DNA of 64,000 bases from Paraburkholderia acidicola (GCF_002362315.1 NZ_MTZV01000001.1:248001-312000); one strand, 5' to 3'; numbered from the stretch's first letter, positions 55,152 to 64,000 are shown. The notes: generated from the letters alone by a model not told the origin. Program-made: numbers and translations.

Positions 55152-56141
55152 CTAGTGCGGTGTGACGACATGAGTGGGTCTGCCCTCGACGAACGCCACG
55201 ATATTGCCAATCAACTGATCGGCGAGACACTGGATTGCCTCGTCGCTTGCCCAGGCCACGTGAGGGGTCAGGATAAACGCCGGATGGTCGAGCACATCAT
55301 TGAACGGATGGTCTGCCGGCAGCGGTTCCGTTGTGACGACGTCGAACCCTGCGCCAGCAATATGACCTGCCTTCAGTGCGGCGACCACGGCAGATTCATC
55401 GACAAGCCCCCCGCGGGCGGTATTCACGATCAGCGGCCGCCGGCCTCCCCGATCGATCAGTGCGAACTGAGGTTCGCCGATCAGGTTTCGCGTGGCCGGC
55501 GTCAACGGGCAATGCAGCGTGATGACGTCGGACTGTTGCAGCAGTTCGTCGAACGGCGTGTAGAGCGGCCCCATGTCCGTCCGGTCCTTGTACGCGGAGA
55601 AGAGCACGCGCATGCCGAGTGCCCTTCCGATGTCGGCGACGGCCCGACCCAACACGCCATCGCCGATGATCCCGAGCGTCGCCCCCTTCAGGTCCCTGAT
55701 CGGAAAATCGAAGAAGCAAAACTGACCCGACTCGAGCCAGCGCCCCGCGCGTACGGCGTCGCGGTAGGCGACGAGGCTTCGCCGCAACGCGAAGATCAGC
55801 GCGAACGTATGCTCCGGTACCGTTTGCACGGCGTAGTTGCGAATGTTGCTCACCATCACATCGCGTGCGACGCAAGCCTGCAGGTCGACATGGTCCGTGC
55901 CCGTTGCTGCTACGGCGACCATCTTCAGGTTCTTCGCGCCCGCGATATCGTGCGCGGTCAGGCGGACCTTGTTGGTGATGACGATGTCTGCGGACTGGAT
56001 GCGTGACGGGACTTGTGCGGCCGGCGTGCCGTCGAAGAGTTCGAACTCGTGCGGGAACGGCAGTTCTTTTAATATCGTCTGCGGCGAAATCGTCGCCCGG
56101 TCGAGAAAGACCACGCGCAGGGGACGTGCGGCGCTTTGCAT
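55152..56141 (-). CDS. D-2-hydroxyacid dehydrogenase (glycerate dehydrogenase-like)
   Basis: NAD(H)-dependent reduction of 2-oxo acids. 329 residues. Nucleotide motif GIIGDGVLGRAVADIG (second Gly pattern GDGVLG), substrate Arg in NTARGGLVDE, Glu in TTEPLPADHPF and His in LTPHVAWAS. Closest in style to HprA/VanH-type glycerate or hydroxypyruvate dehydrogenases. Divergent from a LysR gene with 230 bases between; convergent to the porin. Confidence 0.9.
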   Translation of the reverse strand: MQSAARPLRVVFLDRATISPQTILKELPFPHEFELFDGTPAAQVPSRIQSADIVITNKVRLTAHDIAGAKNLKMVAVAATGTDHVDLQACVARDVMVSNIRNYAVQTVPEHTFALIFALRRSLVAYRDAVRAGRWLESGQFCFFDFPIRDLKGATLGIIGDGVLGRAVADIGRALGMRVLFSAYKDRTDMGPLYTPFDELLQQSDVITLHCPLTPATRNLIGEPQFALIDRGGRRPLIVNTARGGLVDESAVVAALKAGHIAGAGFDVVTTEPLPADHPFNDVLDHPAFILTPHVAWASDEAIQCLADQLIGNIVAFVEGRPTHVVTPH

Positions 56142-56371
56142 ATCGGAATCTCCTGTTGAACAAAGGCATTCGGGCAGTGAGGCGCCGCGACCTCAACGAC
56201 GAACACCTGCGAAAGGCATTGTGCACAGGTCCATGCATAGTTCGGTTGCCGCTTGTTCCACCATGCTTGCCGAACGGGAAAGGATTGGCGACCCGCAGGT
56301 TCCCCTTCGAAGCAGGCAGAGTAGACTTTGTGCGGTCACCCACCCAAATCGCATCCGCTCGAATTCCTGCA

Positions 56372-57298
56372 ATGGTCAACCCGACACACTTCGACCTCCA
56401 GTCCCTCAGAGTTTTTCTGCTCGTGGCCGAACACGGCAGCCTCACGAAAGCGGCCGAGCATGGCCAGTTGACGCTCTCGGCAATCAGTAAGCGCATCGCC
56501 GACCTCGAGAGCGTAACGGATTGCACGCTGCTGATTCGCCGGCCGCGTGGCGTCGAGCTGACGGCAGCGGGACGGGGTCTGCTAGAGCACGCGGGCCGCG
56601 TACTCGACCGGGTGAACAGTATGGCTAACGAAATGAGCGATTACGCCGTTGGCGTGCGCGGACACGTGAGCTTGTGGGCCAATACATCGTCGATTGTCCA
56701 GTTCCTTCCGGTCGATCTCGCGCGCTTCCTCGACGCGAACCAGGCCATCAAGATCAGTCTTGAAGAACGGTCGAGCAACGAGATCGTCGAAGCCCTGAAG
56801 TCGGGAAAAGCCGATCTCGGCGTGTTTGCGGACAACGTGCCGGCGCACGGCATCGAACGACGCCCGTACCGGCAGGACGAACTGGTGTTGCTCGTTCCAC
56901 GGGCTCACCGACTCGCGAACGAAGAAGCGATCGGCTTCGCGCAGACGCTCGATGAAGACTACGTCGGGCTGCATGCCGGCAGCTCGCTGCTCGCAAGAAT
57001 GACCGACGCAGCATTCGATGCCGGGCGGCCACTCAAGGTCAGGATTCAGATGTCGAGCTTCGACGGCATTTGTCGCATGATCGAGGCCGGGCTCGGAATC
57101 GGCATTCTGCCGAGCGCGGCAATCAGACCGGAGCTGGTCGCCGCAAAGTTGCGGATGATCAAACTCACGGATCCGTGGGCGACCCGAACGTTGTGGGTCG
57201 GTGCGAGTGATTCCGCCACGTCCGCGCCGGAGGTCATCCGACTGTTCGACTTCCTGTCCGGCGAGTCGGACGCGTGGGCGACGGGCGCTTCGCTCTGA
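56372..57298 (+). CDS. LysR-type regulator
   Basis: 308 residues. Helix-turn-helix SLTKAAEHGQLTLSAISKRI, then effector domain RGHVSLWANTSSIVQF. I start at the ATG at 56372 (MVNPTHFDLQSLRVF), the normal LysR N-terminus; the open frame extends upstream without function. Divergent from the D-2-hydroxyacid dehydrogenase, its probable target, and convergent with the MFS gene. Confidence 0.9.
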   Translation: MVNPTHFDLQSLRVFLLVAEHGSLTKAAEHGQLTLSAISKRIADLESVTDCTLLIRRPRGVELTAAGRGLLEHAGRVLDRVNSMANEMSDYAVGVRGHVSLWANTSSIVQFLPVDLARFLDANQAIKISLEERSSNEIVEALKSGKADLGVFADNVPAHGIERRPYRQDELVLLVPRAHRLANEEAIGFAQTLDEDYVGLHAGSSLLARMTDAAFDAGRPLKVRIQMSSFDGICRMIEAGLGIGILPSAAIRPELVAAKLRMIKLTDPWATRTLWVGASDSATSAPEVIRLFDFLSGESDAWATGASL

Positions 57299-57364
57299 TT
57301 AGTCCGTGCGGACGGCGATCCTCCCATGCCGCGCGCGGCTCCTGATCTTCTTTGCCTGCGGCCT

Positions 57365-58816
57365 TCACACGGGGTTGATTTCGTCCTGGCTGCGTCGCGT
57401 GGTCAGCGGGCCCAACACGCGAACCACGCATGCCACGATCGCGAGTGCAACCGAGATGACGCCAAACATGGCGCCGGCACCGTACTGATTCAACACCGGC
57501 AACAGAAGGAATGGCAACGCGCCGCTCACGATGCGCGACAGCGCATACGTGCTGCCGATCGCCGTCGAACGCACACGCGCAGGAAAAATCTCAGCCTGGT
57601 AGACGTGGTACGCGTTGCTGAACACGTTCGATGCGCAGGTGGTCAACACCCCGAATGTGACGATCAGAACCGTGTTGCCGGAATACGCGAAGCCGAGACC
57701 AAACACAGCGATCGCCAAGATGGCCGTGATGACGAGTGTGCGGCGTTCGATCCAGTTGAGCAGCGGTATCGACAGTAGCGAGCCGACCGGATAGCCGAGA
57801 AACGACAGGGCCATAAATAGCGTCCCACCGGTCACGTCGAAGCCTCTGCTTTTCACCACGGTGCTGGCCAGCGTGCCGAAGCCGTAATAACCGAAGGCCT
57901 GAAACAGATGGAAGATGGCGAGCATCAGGTACCGCTTGCCGTAGGGCGCCTGTCGCAGTTCGGCGATGCGTTCGCCGATGCCCATCGAGCGCGGCCTGGC
58001 CGACACTTCGGCAACGATGGTGGGCAGGCGCATACCGGCGCTGTCAGCGAAACGACGCAACTCCGCGTGGGCTTCGTCGACGCGGCCGCGCGCGAGCAGC
58101 CAGCGCGGGCTTTCCGGCAACCGGTGCTGGACGAACAGCACGAACACCGCACCGAGGCTGCCGATCGCGAGAATGATGCGCCATCCCGCGATGGTGCCGA
58201 GCTGCAGTGGATTGAGCCAGACCGCGAGAAAACCCACCAGCGGCACTGCGACGTAAGACGTGGTGTAAGCCCATGCGGCCAGCCGACCTCTGCGCTCCTT
58301 CGGCAGGATTTCGGACAGGTAGCTGTCCGCGATCGGGTAGATCGCGCCCACGCCGATACCCGTGAGAAGCCGGCTGATCACGAGCATGCTGGCGTCGACC
58401 GACAATGCGCCGATCAGCGAGAAGGCGCTGTACCAGACGAGACTGAAGACGAATGCCTTGCGGCGACCAATGCGATCGGCGAGGCTGCCGAGGCACAGCG
58501 AACCGAAGAACATACCGATAAAGGCCGACGCCAGCAGCAGCTTGAAATCGGCGCTTTGCCGGTTGATGCCGAACTCGTGTTGCAGCGCAGACCCGATCGA
58601 GCTGACGAGAAATATCTCGTACATATCGAAGAAGAGACCAATACCGACGACCCAGACGACGAACCGGTGTAATGCGCCGACCGGCATGTCGTCCATCACG
58701 CTGCCGAGCGTCGCTCCATGGGTGCTGTGGTGAACGGAGCCGTGCGCGTTGCTGTCGCCAGCGAGCGGTAAGCTCGTAGCCACGTCGCCGCGCAGGTCGA
58801 GCGGATTGATGCCCAT
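57365..58816 (-). CDS. MFS transporter (metabolite:H+ symporter/sugar-porter type)
   Basis: 483 residues, 12 membrane segments. GSLADRIGRRKAFVFSLVWY, RLLTGIGVGAIYPIADSYLSEILPKERRGRL and PARVRSTAIGSTYALSRI match the sugar-porter/metabolite:H+ symporter lineage. ATG at 58816 with AAGGAGA. Last gene of the CoA-transferase operon, so it likely imports the organic acid used by that operon. Confidence 0.88.
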   Translation of the reverse strand: MGINPLDLRGDVATSLPLAGDSNAHGSVHHSTHGATLGSVMDDMPVGALHRFVVWVVGIGLFFDMYEIFLVSSIGSALQHEFGINRQSADFKLLLASAFIGMFFGSLCLGSLADRIGRRKAFVFSLVWYSAFSLIGALSVDASMLVISRLLTGIGVGAIYPIADSYLSEILPKERRGRLAAWAYTTSYVAVPLVGFLAVWLNPLQLGTIAGWRIILAIGSLGAVFVLFVQHRLPESPRWLLARGRVDEAHAELRRFADSAGMRLPTIVAEVSARPRSMGIGERIAELRQAPYGKRYLMLAIFHLFQAFGYYGFGTLASTVVKSRGFDVTGGTLFMALSFLGYPVGSLLSIPLLNWIERRTLVITAILAIAVFGLGFAYSGNTVLIVTFGVLTTCASNVFSNAYHVYQAEIFPARVRSTAIGSTYALSRIVSGALPFLLLPVLNQYGAGAMFGVISVALAIVACVVRVLGPLTTRRSQDEINPV

Positions 58817-58893
58817 GATGTCTCCTTGATAAGTATGGGTACGTCTGTGCCGCCCGGGGTCTTTGCCCCGGTGCAAAAGCGGCGGCTGTGCTG

Positions 58894-59280
58894 CTATTTC
58901 GAGAGTTCGGAAATCTCAATCAGGTTCAGATCAGGGTCGCGCACGTAGACCGAACGGATTTTCTGCGTCGCACCCGTGCGCGCGACAGGACCTTCGATGA
59001 TGGGCCATTCCATCCGGTTCAGATGGGCGATGACATCATCGAGCGGAACGGTGGCGATAAAGCAGAGATCCAGCGCCCCAGGTACGGGCACATGCGCCTT
59101 GGGCTCGAATTCCGCGCCGCGTACGTGCAGATTGATCTTCTGGTTGCCGAAGCGGAATGCCGTCCGGCCAGCGCCAAACGTTTCCAGTTCCATCTGCAAC
59201 ACGCGGGTATAGAAGTCTTTCGTCGCCTCGGGGTCCACACATGTGAGAACGAGGTGATCAAGATGGTCAATCAAAGCCAT
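58894..59280 (-). CDS. VOC (glyoxalase/bleomycin resistance-like) protein
   Basis: 128 residues. LIDHLDHLVLTCVDPEATKD and IRSVYVRDPDLNLIEISEL are the two vicinal-oxygen-chelate repeats, with His (DHLVL), His/Glu (LIEIS) as metal ligands. Resembles GLOD5-type proteins. AAGGAGC before the ATG; the next gene upstream ends two bases before it, so translation is coupled. Enzymatic role in this operon unknown. Confidence 0.85.
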   Translation of the reverse strand: MALIDHLDHLVLTCVDPEATKDFYTRVLQMELETFGAGRTAFRFGNQKINLHVRGAEFEPKAHVPVPGALDLCFIATVPLDDVIAHLNRMEWPIIEGPVARTGATQKIRSVYVRDPDLNLIEISELSK

Positions 59281-59281
59281 T

Positions 59282-60256
59282 TCATGCTCCTTGCTGCGCG
59301 AATGCGCGTTGTTCGGGAATGCCATCGCCTGCGGTGGCGGGCATCGGGTGAAGATCGAGACGGCGACCGGCCTTCAGTAACTGGCTCGGGACGTCATGAC
59401 CGATCAGATCCGGTAGAAGCGTCGCTGCGTCGAGTAGCGCAGCAAGATCGACGCCGGTGTCGTATCCATCGAGTTCCAGCATATGCACGAGTTCTTCCGT
59501 GCAGACGTTGCCGGTCGCACCGGGCGCGTAGGGGCAACCGCCGAGCCCGCCGAGCGAAGCATCGAATCGATCGATACCTGCGTCGAGCGCCGCGAGCGTG
59601 TTGGCGAGCGCCATGCCGCGGGTATTGTGGAAATGCAACGTCAGTTCGAGCTGTGGAAAAGCAGCGATCGCCTCGCGGCACAGCTCGCCGACCTGCGACG
59701 GAAAAGCCATGCCTGTCGTATCGCACAGCGTGATGCCATGGACGCCGAGATCGGCGAAGCGCCCCATCCAGCCGAGCACTTCCGCAGCGGGCACGTCGCC
59801 TTCCATCGGGCAACCCATTGCGGTGGACAACGACACATTGATGGCAACTTCTGTCTGCCGCACGAGCGCAACGACATCGGCAAGCTGGGCAAAAGACTGC
59901 TCGCGTGTCATGCGCAGATTGGTCCGGTTGTGGCTTTCGCTCACCGACATCACCAGGTTGACCTCGTCGACACCGCTCGACAGCGCGCGCGCCGCACCGC
60001 GCAGGTTGGGCACGAGCACCGTATAGATCACGCCCGGCACGCGCGTGATCTGCTGCATGACTGCTTCGGCGTCGCGCAGTGCCGGGATGGCTTTGGGCGA
60101 AGTGAACGAGGTGACTTCGATTTTGGCGAAACCGCACTGGCTCAAACGATTGATCAGTGCAATCTTCGCGTCCGTATCGACGAAGCGCGCTTCGTTCTGA
60201 AAGCCGTCGCGGGTGGCGACTTCGTGGAGGTAGAGTTTCTTGTGTGCTGTCGACAT
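59282..60256 (-). CDS. Hydroxymethylglutaryl-CoA lyase-like enzyme
   Basis: Cleaves HMG-CoA to acetoacetate and acetyl-CoA, or a related 3-hydroxy-3-methyl acyl-CoA. 324 residues, HMGL/DRE-TIM fold: EVATRDGFQNE (Arg-Asp pair), FAKIEVTSFTSPKAIPAL, LCDTTGMAFP, LHFHNTRGMALAN (His-x-His metal pair) and GLGGCPYAPGATGNVCTE with the catalytic Cys. Located 15 bases after the CoA-transferase gene. MvaB is the usual name; substrate could differ, for example citramalyl-CoA. Confidence 0.88.
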   Translation of the reverse strand: MSTAHKKLYLHEVATRDGFQNEARFVDTDAKIALINRLSQCGFAKIEVTSFTSPKAIPALRDAEAVMQQITRVPGVIYTVLVPNLRGAARALSSGVDEVNLVMSVSESHNRTNLRMTREQSFAQLADVVALVRQTEVAINVSLSTAMGCPMEGDVPAAEVLGWMGRFADLGVHGITLCDTTGMAFPSQVGELCREAIAAFPQLELTLHFHNTRGMALANTLAALDAGIDRFDASLGGLGGCPYAPGATGNVCTEELVHMLELDGYDTGVDLAALLDAATLLPDLIGHDVPSQLLKAGRRLDLHPMPATAGDGIPEQRAFAQQGA

Positions 60257-60271
60257 GTCGTGGGCTCCTTG

Positions 60272-61462
60272 CTAGATCACGCTGCGCGCGCGCCATGCGG
60301 CGCGGGTGTCGGCATCGATGCCCAGATCACCGAGCACTTCGTCGGTGTGGTCGCCGAGTGCCGGCGCGGCATGGACGATCGCACCTGGCGTCGCACTGAG
60401 CTTCGGCACGATGCCGGGTACCTGGATCGGTGTCCCGTCCGGGAGCTGGGCATCCACGATCATTCCGCGCGCCTTGTAGTGCGGGTCGGCCGCGATGTCG
60501 GCGACGTCGTAGATGCGGCCGGCGGGAATCCGCATCTCGGTGAGCGCAGCCAGCACGTCTTCGAGCGAACGCTGGGCCGTCCATTCGCTGATCGCGGCGT
60601 CGATGCGCTCCACGTGCTTCACGCGGCCGTCGTTCTGTGCGAGCGCCGGGTCGTCGCCGAGATCGGATCGGCCGATCAACTCCATGAGTCGGAGAAAGAT
60701 GCTGTCGCCGTTACCGGCGATCAGCGCGTATTTGCCGTCGCGGCACTGATACGCATTGGTCGGTGCGATGCCGGGCAGGCTGCTGCCGGCGGACTCGCGA
60801 ACGACACCGAATGCCGAATACTCGGGAAGCAGGCTCTCCATCATGTTGAAGACGGACTCGTAGAGTGCAACGTCGACCACCTGTCCCTGGCCGTCCTGTT
60901 GTTCCCGATGCCGCAGCGCCAGCAGGATGCCGATCACGCCGTGTAGTGCCGAGAGTGAGTCGCCGAGCGAGACGCCGACGCGCACAGGCGTGCGGCCCGG
61001 TTCGCCGGTCAGATGCCGCAATCCCCCCATCGCTTCCGCGACAACGCCGAAGCCGGGCCGGTCGCGATAGGGCCCGGACTGTCCGTATCCGGAGACGCGC
61101 AGCATGATGAGACCGGGGTTGATCTGTTGCAGCTCGTCCCAGCCGAGGTTCCAGCCTTCAAGTGTGCCAGGCCGAAAATTCTCGATCAGTACATCGCTTT
61201 GCGCGATCAGCTGGCGCGCGACGTCCTGACCTTCGGTGGAACGCAGATCGAGCGTGACGGATTTCTTGTTGCGGGACTGCACGGCCCACCAGACAGAGGT
61301 GCCTTCATGCAGCAGGCGCCATTTACGCAGCGGGTCGCCGGTTCCAGGCGGCTCGATCTTGATCACGTCGGCGCCAAACTCCGCCAGCATTTTCCCGGCG
61401 AACGGTCCGGCGATGAGTTGCCCCATCTCGAGTACCCGAATTCCTTCCAAAGGCCGCTTCAT
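60272..61462 (-). CDS. Class III (CaiB/BaiF) acyl-CoA transferase
   Basis: Transfers CoA between carboxylic acids. 396 residues, normal length. PLEGIRVLEMGQLIAGPFAG, ADVIKIEPPGTGDPLRKW, SVTLDLRSTEGQDVARQL, LIENFRPGTLEGWNLGW and SGYGQSGPYRDRPGFG are canonical. ATG at 61462 with GGAGAC; an open frame reaches to 61540. First gene of an operon with the HMG-CoA-lyase-like, VOC and MFS genes; together they would activate and cleave an imported branched dicarboxylate. Confidence 0.92.
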   Translation of the reverse strand: MKRPLEGIRVLEMGQLIAGPFAGKMLAEFGADVIKIEPPGTGDPLRKWRLLHEGTSVWWAVQSRNKKSVTLDLRSTEGQDVARQLIAQSDVLIENFRPGTLEGWNLGWDELQQINPGLIMLRVSGYGQSGPYRDRPGFGVVAEAMGGLRHLTGEPGRTPVRVGVSLGDSLSALHGVIGILLALRHREQQDGQGQVVDVALYESVFNMMESLLPEYSAFGVVRESAGSSLPGIAPTNAYQCRDGKYALIAGNGDSIFLRLMELIGRSDLGDDPALAQNDGRVKHVERIDAAISEWTAQRSLEDVLAALTEMRIPAGRIYDVADIAADPHYKARGMIVDAQLPDGTPIQVPGIVPKLSATPGAIVHAAPALGDHTDEVLGDLGIDADTRAAWRARSVI

Positions 61463-61598
61463 CACCGTGTCTCCGTCTGTCGACTTTATGACGGCCATGT
61501 TGCAGGATTTCCGCGGACGCGATAATCGATGGATCATCAAGCATCCTTTCCTGGCGGGAAAGTCACGAGGAACGCGGTCGGTCTGCCGCCGAACTCGC

Positions 61599-62471
61599 TT
61601 ACACGAACGCTTTCAGGTTTCGCAATGCCGGGGAATCGTCCTCCCGCCGCCAGGCGAGCGCCAGCCTGGCTCGCAGGGCGCTCCCCTGCACGTCCAGATA
61701 GCGCACGCCTTTCATACGAACCTGCGTAATTGCCGCCGGCACGATCGATACGCCTAACCCGGCCGCGACGAGACTGACCACCGATGCAATCTGCGGCGCC
61801 GACTGCGTCAACTTCGGACTAAAACCGACTTTGCCGCAGGCCCGCACAATTTCGTCATAGAGGGCAATCCCGGCCGGTCCGGGTACCAGCACGAAATTCT
61901 CATTCCTGAGAGCAGCAAGCGGTAACCGTTTCTCGGCGGCCAGCGGATGACTCGAGGGCAATACGATTTTCATCGGCTCGTCCGGGAAGCGATGCAATCC
62001 GATGCCCTCTGGCTGTTCGCCGCCCGGCCGCAGAAACACCGCGTCAAGCTGGCCGTCGAGTAATCCCCGAAGCAGGACCGGTGTGTTCGCTTCCTCCAGC
62101 GTCAACTCGACTTCCGGATACGCGCGCTGGAAACGATGGATCGTGGTGGGCACAACTGGATTGAAGGCCGCCGAGCCCGTGAAGCCCAGACGAAGTCGTC
62201 CCGTTTCGCCGCGGTCGGCACGCCTCGCCACGTATATGGCGCGCTCTGCATCCGCGAGGACAAGCTTTGCCTCGATGAGAAAAGCGTTGCCTGCGTCTGT
62301 CAGGTTAACGCCGTGCGCGGTGCGACGAAACAACTGGACGCCGAGCTCCCGTTCGAGCGACTTGATCTGCTGGCTCAGTGGCGGTTGCCCGATCCCAAGA
62401 CTTTCAGCCGCACGCGTGACATTACCTTCAGCCGCGACGGCCACGAAATATCGAAGGTGGCGGAGTTCCAT
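61599..62471 (-). CDS. LysR-type regulator (CatM/BenM-like subgroup)
   Basis: 290 residues. MELRHLRYFVAVAAEGNVTRA, IGQPPLSQQIKSLERELG and effector domain GRLRLGFTGSAAFNPVVP are typical of the BenM/CatR subgroup. It sits between the CoA-transferase operon (same strand, 136 bases downstream) and a divergent MFS gene; it could regulate either. A LysR-type dyad lies in the divergent gap. Confidence 0.9.
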   Translation of the reverse strand: MELRHLRYFVAVAAEGNVTRAAESLGIGQPPLSQQIKSLERELGVQLFRRTAHGVNLTDAGNAFLIEAKLVLADAERAIYVARRADRGETGRLRLGFTGSAAFNPVVPTTIHRFQRAYPEVELTLEEANTPVLLRGLLDGQLDAVFLRPGGEQPEGIGLHRFPDEPMKIVLPSSHPLAAEKRLPLAALRNENFVLVPGPAGIALYDEIVRACGKVGFSPKLTQSAPQIASVVSLVAAGLGVSIVPAAITQVRMKGVRYLDVQGSALRARLALAWRREDDSPALRNLKAFV

Positions 62472-62486
62472 GATAGTTTAAATATG

Positions 62487-62508
62487 TATGGCGTTATGCA
62501 GTTCCATA
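62487..62508. promoter_or_regulatory. LysR-type dyad between LysR and MFS genes
   Basis: TATGG-N12-CCATA at 62487-62508 inside a wider inverted GATAGTT ... AACTATC pair (62472-62478, 62522-62528). The 110-base divergent gap is AT-rich, so promoters are probably here. Confidence 0.5.
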
Positions 62509-62581
62509 TATTGGACAGTATAACTATCTGGCAGGACAATCGTGTTCACGATATTCGCAACTCACAAGAGGAGCGCTCCAG

Positions 62582-63853
62582 ATGAACACGGACACCATGC
62601 CGGCAACACCATGCCAACCCACTCCCTACGCTGCCGACGAAGCGGCATGGGTCATCCCCGGATCGACCGCATACCGGCGCATCAGCGTAGCCCTGTTTCT
62701 GGCCGGTTTTGCGACGTTCTCGTTGCTCTATTGCGTGCAGCCCCTACTCCCGGTCTTTGCTCACGAATTCGGTATCGGCGCAGCCCAGAGCTCGCTCGCC
62801 CTGTCGTTGTCCACCGGATTCCTCGCATTCTCGATCCTGTGCGCAAGCGTGCTTTCCGAACGATTCGGACGGCGCGGGATGATGTTCACCTCGATGGCAA
62901 TCGCGGCCGTTCTAAACCTGGCTGCCGCACTGGCGCCGGACTGGCATAGCTTTCTGATTGCCCGCGCACTGGAGGGATTGGGCCTCGGCGGCGTACCCGC
63001 CATCGCGATGGCCTACCTTGCCGAAGAAGTTCACCCGCGTGGCCTCGGTTTTTCGATGGGGCTCTATGTGGGTGGCACGGCCTTCGGTGGCATGGTCGGA
63101 CGCGTCGGCATGAGCATCATGCTGGACCACTTCCCCTGGCGCACCACCATGTGGGCGCTAGGCGCACTCGACCTGGCGGTCGCCATTGCTTTCGTTTTGC
63201 TACTGCCCGCGCCGCGCAAACTTCTCAGGTCCAGCGCCGCGCAGTCGGTCAATCACCTCGCCCTGTGGCGCGGGCACCTGTCCCAGACCAGGCTCAGCGC
63301 GGTGTTTGGAATTGGATGCCTCGTCATGGGTGTGTTCGTGGCGGTCTACAACTACGCGGGCTTTCGGCTCATGGCACCGCCGTTTAGCCTGAGCGCAACC
63401 CAGACTGGCCTGATTTTCTGTTCATATGTGTTCGGGATCGTTGCTTCGTCCGCCGCCGGGGCATGCGCGGACCGCTTCGGTCGAGGCATGATCCTGTTTG
63501 CCGGCCTCGCCGTTGCGATAGCGGGTGTCACGCTCACGCTCTCTCACGCGCTCCCCCTGGTGGTCGCCGGTATCGTCGTTCTGACGATTGGCTTCTTTAT
63601 CACGCACTCGGTCGCGAGCAGCTGGGTTGGCTTGCTGGCGCAAGGGGCCAAGGGACATGCGTCGTCGCTATACCTGCTTGCCTACTACGCCGGATCGAGC
63701 GTGCTTGGCTCGCTTGGAGGCTGGTTCTGGCAAAACGGCGGATGGACGAGCGTCGCCATGTTCTCCTACGTCTTGCTTGCAATGTGCGTAGTGCTAGCGA
63801 TGCACACCGCGTCAATCACGCGCCGCGCGCCGGCTCCGCAAAAGTCAGCGTAA
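62582..63853 (+). CDS. MFS transporter (YnfM-like)
   Basis: 423 residues, 12 membrane segments, DHA1-like exporter of the YnfM group: LYCVQPLLPVFAHEFGI in TM1, LSERFGRRGMMFTSM, and ALEGLGLGGVPAIAMAYLAEE. Probably an efflux protein for arabinose-like sugars or drugs, uncertain. Divergent from LysR. The last 38 bases overlap the stop region of the histidine kinase gene on the opposite strand. Confidence 0.88.
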   Translation: MNTDTMPATPCQPTPYAADEAAWVIPGSTAYRRISVALFLAGFATFSLLYCVQPLLPVFAHEFGIGAAQSSLALSLSTGFLAFSILCASVLSERFGRRGMMFTSMAIAAVLNLAAALAPDWHSFLIARALEGLGLGGVPAIAMAYLAEEVHPRGLGFSMGLYVGGTAFGGMVGRVGMSIMLDHFPWRTTMWALGALDLAVAIAFVLLLPAPRKLLRSSAAQSVNHLALWRGHLSQTRLSAVFGIGCLVMGVFVAVYNYAGFRLMAPPFSLSATQTGLIFCSYVFGIVASSAAGACADRFGRGMILFAGLAVAIAGVTLTLSHALPLVVAGIVVLTIGFFITHSVASSWVGLLAQGAKGHASSLYLLAYYAGSSVLGSLGGWFWQNGGWTSVAMFSYVLLAMCVVLAMHTASITRRAPAPQKSA

Positions 63854-64000
63854 CGGCAAAGCCGCCGCCAGGCGCATTCCCCGCGGCAAACGCACCGCCG
63901 TTGTAACGCGCGAGCCGCCGCACGATCGCGAGACCCAACCCGCAATGCGCGTTACCGCCGCGCGCGGCATCGAGCCGCACGAACGGCCGCAAGGCTCGTT
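63816..64000 (-). CDS. Sensor histidine kinase, C-terminal end only
   Basis: 60 residues of a HATPase domain run off the right edge. RPFVRLDAARGGNAHCGLGLAIV: the F-box-like PFVRLD and G2 box GLGLAIV are typical of EnvZ/PfeS-type kinases, then RRLARYNGG and GGGFAVTLTF close the domain. Identity beyond histidine kinase cannot be set from this fragment. Convergent overlap of 38 bases with the MFS gene. Confidence 0.8.
   Translation of the reverse strand, partial: RALRPFVRLDAARGGNAHCGLGLAIVRRLARYNGGAFAAGNAPGGGFAVTLTFAEPARGA

Noticed and set aside
59483..60946. 487-residue plus-strand frame opposite the lyase and CoA-transferase genes
   Set aside because: Crosses two real minus-strand genes with intact catalytic motifs; composition is that of a shadow frame.

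Overview
The window is about 64 kb of high-GC DNA, dense in LysR-type regulators and MFS pumps. Gene content and protein style (Bcc-type porin, hydroxyquinol pathway, xylAFGH with an AraC-type XylR, HpnH, GbuA-like ureohydrolase, DUF3300 protein) suggest a soil or plant-associated betaproteobacterium of the Burkholderia/Paraburkholderia group, probably a secondary chromosome. This assignment is an inference from gene content. There are no rRNA or tRNA genes, insertion sequences, prophage or CRISPR arrays that I can see. Both ends cut through a gene: a GH27 alpha-galactosidase on the left and a histidine kinase on the right.

Layout. 1-8.1 kb: alpha-galactosidase, an orphan RND pump, a DUF3300 lipoprotein with a Q/P-rich tail, and a LysR regulator. 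8.2-14.9 kb: an aromatic catabolism island resembling gamma-resorcylate (gra) loci, with a MarR regulator, a tautomerase-like protein, gamma-resorcylate decarboxylase, an aromatic-acid MFS symporter, and an operon of hydroxyquinol 1,2-dioxygenase, a Dabb protein and maleylacetate reductase under a divergent LysR. Resorcinol hydroxylase is missing. 14.9-20 kb: TetR facing an EmrA-EmrB-NodT tripartite pump with a near-consensus sigma70 promoter. 20-23 kb: two tandem PraB-like secreted proteins, a nearly 1-kb gap and a membrane-anchored unknown. 23-31 kb: D-xylose locus xylAFGH / xylR-galM, without xylulokinase.

31-39.8 kb: mixed genes: secreted alpha/beta hydrolase, degenerate HD-GYP/LuxR fusion regulator, FMN split-barrel protein, RIO1-type kinase, TetR/aldo-keto reductase pair, a stand-alone mreB, two related small charged proteins of no recognised family, and an SRPBCC protein. 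39.9-46.4 kb: TIM-barrel isomerase-like protein, Fe(II)/2-oxoglutarate oxygenase, polar amino-acid ABC system with fused permease-ATPase, LysR and a GbuA-like ureohydrolase, together a candidate guanidino-compound utilisation locus. 46.5-50.3 kb: acyltransferase with a heptanucleotide repeat upstream, HpnH (hopanoid side chain) with an extra C-terminal domain, and an SRPBCC protein. 50.8-55 kb: uronate-type MFS, PL5 alginate lyase and porin, an oligouronate-use module. 55-64 kb: D-2-hydroxyacid dehydrogenase/LysR pair; an operon of class III CoA-transferase, HMG-CoA-lyase-like enzyme, VOC protein and MFS transporter; a LysR/MFS pair; the histidine kinase end.

Most modules are built the same way: a catabolic or efflux operon faces its own one-component regulator, often with a visible dyad between them, and convergent gene pairs are often separated by perfect stem-loops. 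Coordinates and starts were read by eye; no database search was run, so family names rest on remembered motifs.
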